Shown in pieces: positions 41,350-43,040 of a stretch of DNA of 43,040 nt; the stretch's first letter is position 1; each line of letters starts with the position of its first letter. The notes under the pieces were generated by a model. The model worked only from the letters and a program-made list of their open reading frames with translations. It was not told the origin of the DNA and ran no database searches. Position numbers and translations under genes: made by a program. This DNA is from Dehalococcoidia bacterium UBA5760. Its GTDB lineage: Bacteria > Chloroflexota > Dehalococcoidia > Dehalococcoidales > UBA5760. The stretch lies in contig DIFA01000021.1 of the NCBI GenBank assembly GCA_002418895.1, positions 1-43,040 on the forward strand, read 5' to 3'.

Positions 41350-42951
41350 GTGCGAAAATTAATGGGATTGGTAAGTGCCAAAACAGGATGGAAGTTAAGG
41401 GGTTACTTATTAGGATTACTTAGCGCTGTTTTGGTTTTTGGGTTATGTCCGATCGCTCAGGATAGTCCAGCTCATGCCCAGGAAGAAGAGGAAGACTATA
41501 TCTGTATGGTCTACTTCGGGGGGATCGGGTGTCATGACTGCACCCGTGTTTCCCCCCTATTGCTGGAGCAGTTGCCTCAAGAGTACCCCAATCTGGTGGT
41601 TGTCGAATACGAGATATACGGCTACCAGGAGAACACTCAAGTTTTCGACGAATTCATCGCCGCATACAAAACGAAGTTCAGGATTCCCCAGGTAATTCTG
41701 TGCCAGGATAATTACCTTATCAATGGTACTCCTATTATTAACGGTATCAGGGATATCTTAGACGGGTATGATTGCCACACCTGTCCGCAGGTTGACGGTA
41801 GTTCAGTAAGCTTCGCTGAGCACGACCTCGCCGCACTGCCTGGTTATCCCATCGTATGGCACAAAGAGAAAGTTTTGATCAAGACTGGACCCCAGGGGAA
41901 TGGTGAACTACTAAAGCAACTACTGATTAATGATGACCTGAGCGATGTTCTTGAAGGTATTGATTATGATGTCATTGAGCCGGAGGACGTGGTGACTCCT
42001 GGTGGAAATGTCAAATTTGAACAGGCTATTCAGGTTGGTGACTGGATACTGCAATGGAATGAAGAAGCAGTTACTCCACCGATACCGCCGTCCCCGGAAC
42101 CGACACCCACACCGGAGCCAACCCCTGAACCAACCCCTGAACCAACTCCGGAACCGACACCCACGCCGGAACCCACCCCTGAGCCGACTCCGGAACCAAC
42201 GCCGGAACCAGTGCCACAACCCGCAACCGGTTTGACGTTGGCCAAGATTGCTTCACTGGCGGCCGCTGATGCCGTTAATCCCTGTGCCTTCACGGTATTA
42301 CTCCTGCTCTTAGTTTATATCGTTGCCTATAACCGGGGAAACCGGCGGAGCGTACTTTATGCCGGACTATCTTTCACCGGAGTGGTATTCGGCATGTATT
42401 TTGTCTACGGACTCGTCTTCATCAAGTTCTTTCAGCTTGTCCAGATGCTGGCCAATGTCGGCTTCTGGCTTTTTACGGCGTTAGCCATCGCCGCAATCGT
42501 CTTCGGCGTTCTTAATATCCGGGACTTTGTAAAATACAAACCCGGCGGTATTGGCACAGAAATGCCTATGCTGATGCGCCCAAGAGTGAAAAAGCTGATG
42601 TCTAACGTCACCTCAGCTAGAGGTGCCGCGGTTGCCGGAGTCATAGTAACAATTTTCCTGCTACCCTGTACCATCGGACCATACATCATCGCCGCCGGTA
42701 TTCTCTCCACCCAGGGGTTGCAAGCAAACGTACCACCGCTTCTGCTATATAATCTAATATTTATAGCGCCTTTCTTAGGTATCACACTGGGTATATACTT
42801 CGGACTGGGCCGGGCACAGGACGTCTATCAGTGGAAGGACAAGCACACCAGGAAGCTACACCTTATCGCAGGCATAATCATCATGGGACTGGGCATATAT
42901 ATGCTTCTCGAGAGCCTGCAGATTTTGAGTACAGGTTTCTTCGTTGCTTAG
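41350..42951 (+). CDS. Secreted thioredoxin domain fused to CcdA-like membrane carrier
   Basis: A 533-residue protein with a GTG start behind GGAGGAGTGA. A signal sequence ends near AHA (residue 43), leaving a thioredoxin-like domain outside (48-235) with CHDC at 61-64 and a second pair CHTC at 142-145. A Pro-Thr-Glu linker (245-291) leads to a CcdA/DsbD-beta-type membrane domain of about six helices (298-533), with the conserved cysteines in NPCAF (Cys312) and LPCTIGPY (Cys440). DsbD has its outside domain ahead of the membrane part and a thioredoxin behind it; here the C-terminal thioredoxin is absent, so a separate cytoplasmic donor is needed, and the mini-thioredoxins upstream are candidates. 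Confidence 0.87.
   Translation: MRKLMGLVSAKTGWKLRGYLLGLLSAVLVFGLCPIAQDSPAHAQEEEEDYICMVYFGGIGCHDCTRVSPLLLEQLPQEYPNLVVVEYEIYGYQENTQVFDEFIAAYKTKFRIPQVILCQDNYLINGTPIINGIRDILDGYDCHTCPQVDGSSVSFAEHDLAALPGYPIVWHKEKVLIKTGPQGNGELLKQLLINDDLSDVLEGIDYDVIEPEDVVTPGGNVKFEQAIQVGDWILQWNEEAVTPPIPPSPEPTPTPEPTPEPTPEPTPEPTPTPEPTPEPTPEPTPEPVPQPATGLTLAKIASLAAADAVNPCAFTVLLLLLVYIVAYNRGNRRSVLYAGLSFTGVVFGMYFVYGLVFIKFFQLVQMLANVGFWLFTALAIAAIVFGVLNIRDFVKYKPGGIGTEMPMLMRPRVKKLMSNVTSARGAAVAGVIVTIFLLPCTIGPYIIAAGILSTQGLQANVPPLLLYNLIFIAPFLGITLGIYFGLGRAQDVYQWKDKHTRKLHLIAGIIIMGLGIYMLLESLQILSTGFFVA
42082..42222. repeat. PTPEP-coding tandem repeat (linker)
   Basis: A 141-base region of repeated CCNACNCCNGAACC-like units encoding Pro-Thr-Pro-Glu-Pro repeats between the thioredoxin and membrane domains of the gene at 41350. 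Such repeats often vary in length between strains and make an extended spacer. Confidence 0.85.
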
Positions 42952-43040
42952 ACATTAGATACCGAATCAGTGAGATCAATAGCAGGTTAAGGGTATGGGA
43001 AGTGCTTGATAGGAGATCCTGTAGAAGTAGAAGAAGTGGT
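42952..43040. other. Right edge, no gene recognised
   Basis: The last 89 bases follow the stop of the thioredoxin/CcdA gene. No start, terminator or known motif is convincing. Confidence 0.5.

Noticed and set aside
42030..42293. Long Gly-Val-Gly-Ser-rich ORF on the minus strand
   Set aside because: It is the complement of the PTPEP repeat coding region; its simple composition follows from the repeat.

Overview
The window looks like a chromosomal piece from a strictly anaerobic bacterium, most likely a Chloroflexota of the Dehalococcoidia type. That placement is inferred from gene content, not from a marker gene. The supporting content is a NuoE/F/G-type soluble diaphorase running into a [NiFe]-hydrogenase small subunit, a remnant of an archaeal-type PEP carboxylase, a class II PurE, a NIL-ferredoxin plus UPF0280 pair, and secreted proteins with PKD-like and PTPEP-rich segments. 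No rRNA, tRNA, CRISPR array, insertion sequence or phage gene was recognised.

Layout. (1) 1-5667, minus strand: NuoE-like, NuoF fused to a GltD-like oxidoreductase, NuoG-like, then the first 22 codons of a HoxY-like [NiFe]-hydrogenase subunit leaving the window. This reads as a bidirectional NAD(P)-linked hydrogenase operon. (2) 5711-7348, minus strand: purE and purC, then a broken Sua5/YrdC gene joined to an unrelated fragment. (3) 7495-12471: a small winged-helix regulator, a truncated PEP carboxylase, and a pyrR-pyrB-pyrC-pyrK operon behind a readable PyrR attenuator. (4) 12705-15666, plus strand: a hybrid CHASE4 sensor kinase and a YjbQ-family protein. (5) 15677-19975, minus strand: ppiC-like, hom, thrC, folE. 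The NIL-ferredoxin/UPF0280 pair is divergent from it and may belong to sulfide-dependent homocysteine synthesis. (6) 21418-26737, minus strand: glk (ROK) and galU, then alaS-ruvX behind its own promoter, and a very small ORF. (7) 26849-29159: otsB and otsA, convergent with overlapping 3' ends. Together with galU and glk they make a trehalose / UDP-glucose module.

(8) 29426-42951, plus strand: the accessory part. It holds an ACR3 arsenite exporter, a PKD-like lipoprotein, a zinc-ribbon protein, and an ArsR regulator followed by three tandem mini-thioredoxins and a fourth mini-thioredoxin. Next come a lipoprotein with an ArsF-like thioredoxin domain, an ArsG/CcdA-like membrane protein, and a second near-duplicate ArsR. 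After these lie a COG0701 (ArsP-type) permease, a DGC zinc-binding protein, a UspA protein, a DUF169 protein and a small partner. The island ends with a PKD-repeat lipoprotein, a surface protein interrupted by an in-frame UGA, and an outside-thioredoxin / CcdA fusion. The simplest reading is a metalloid-responsive island that moves electrons through two CcdA-like membrane carriers to extracytoplasmic thioredoxin domains and exports arsenicals by two permeases. Individual families are recognisable, but the combination is unusual and is the best candidate here for a poorly described system.
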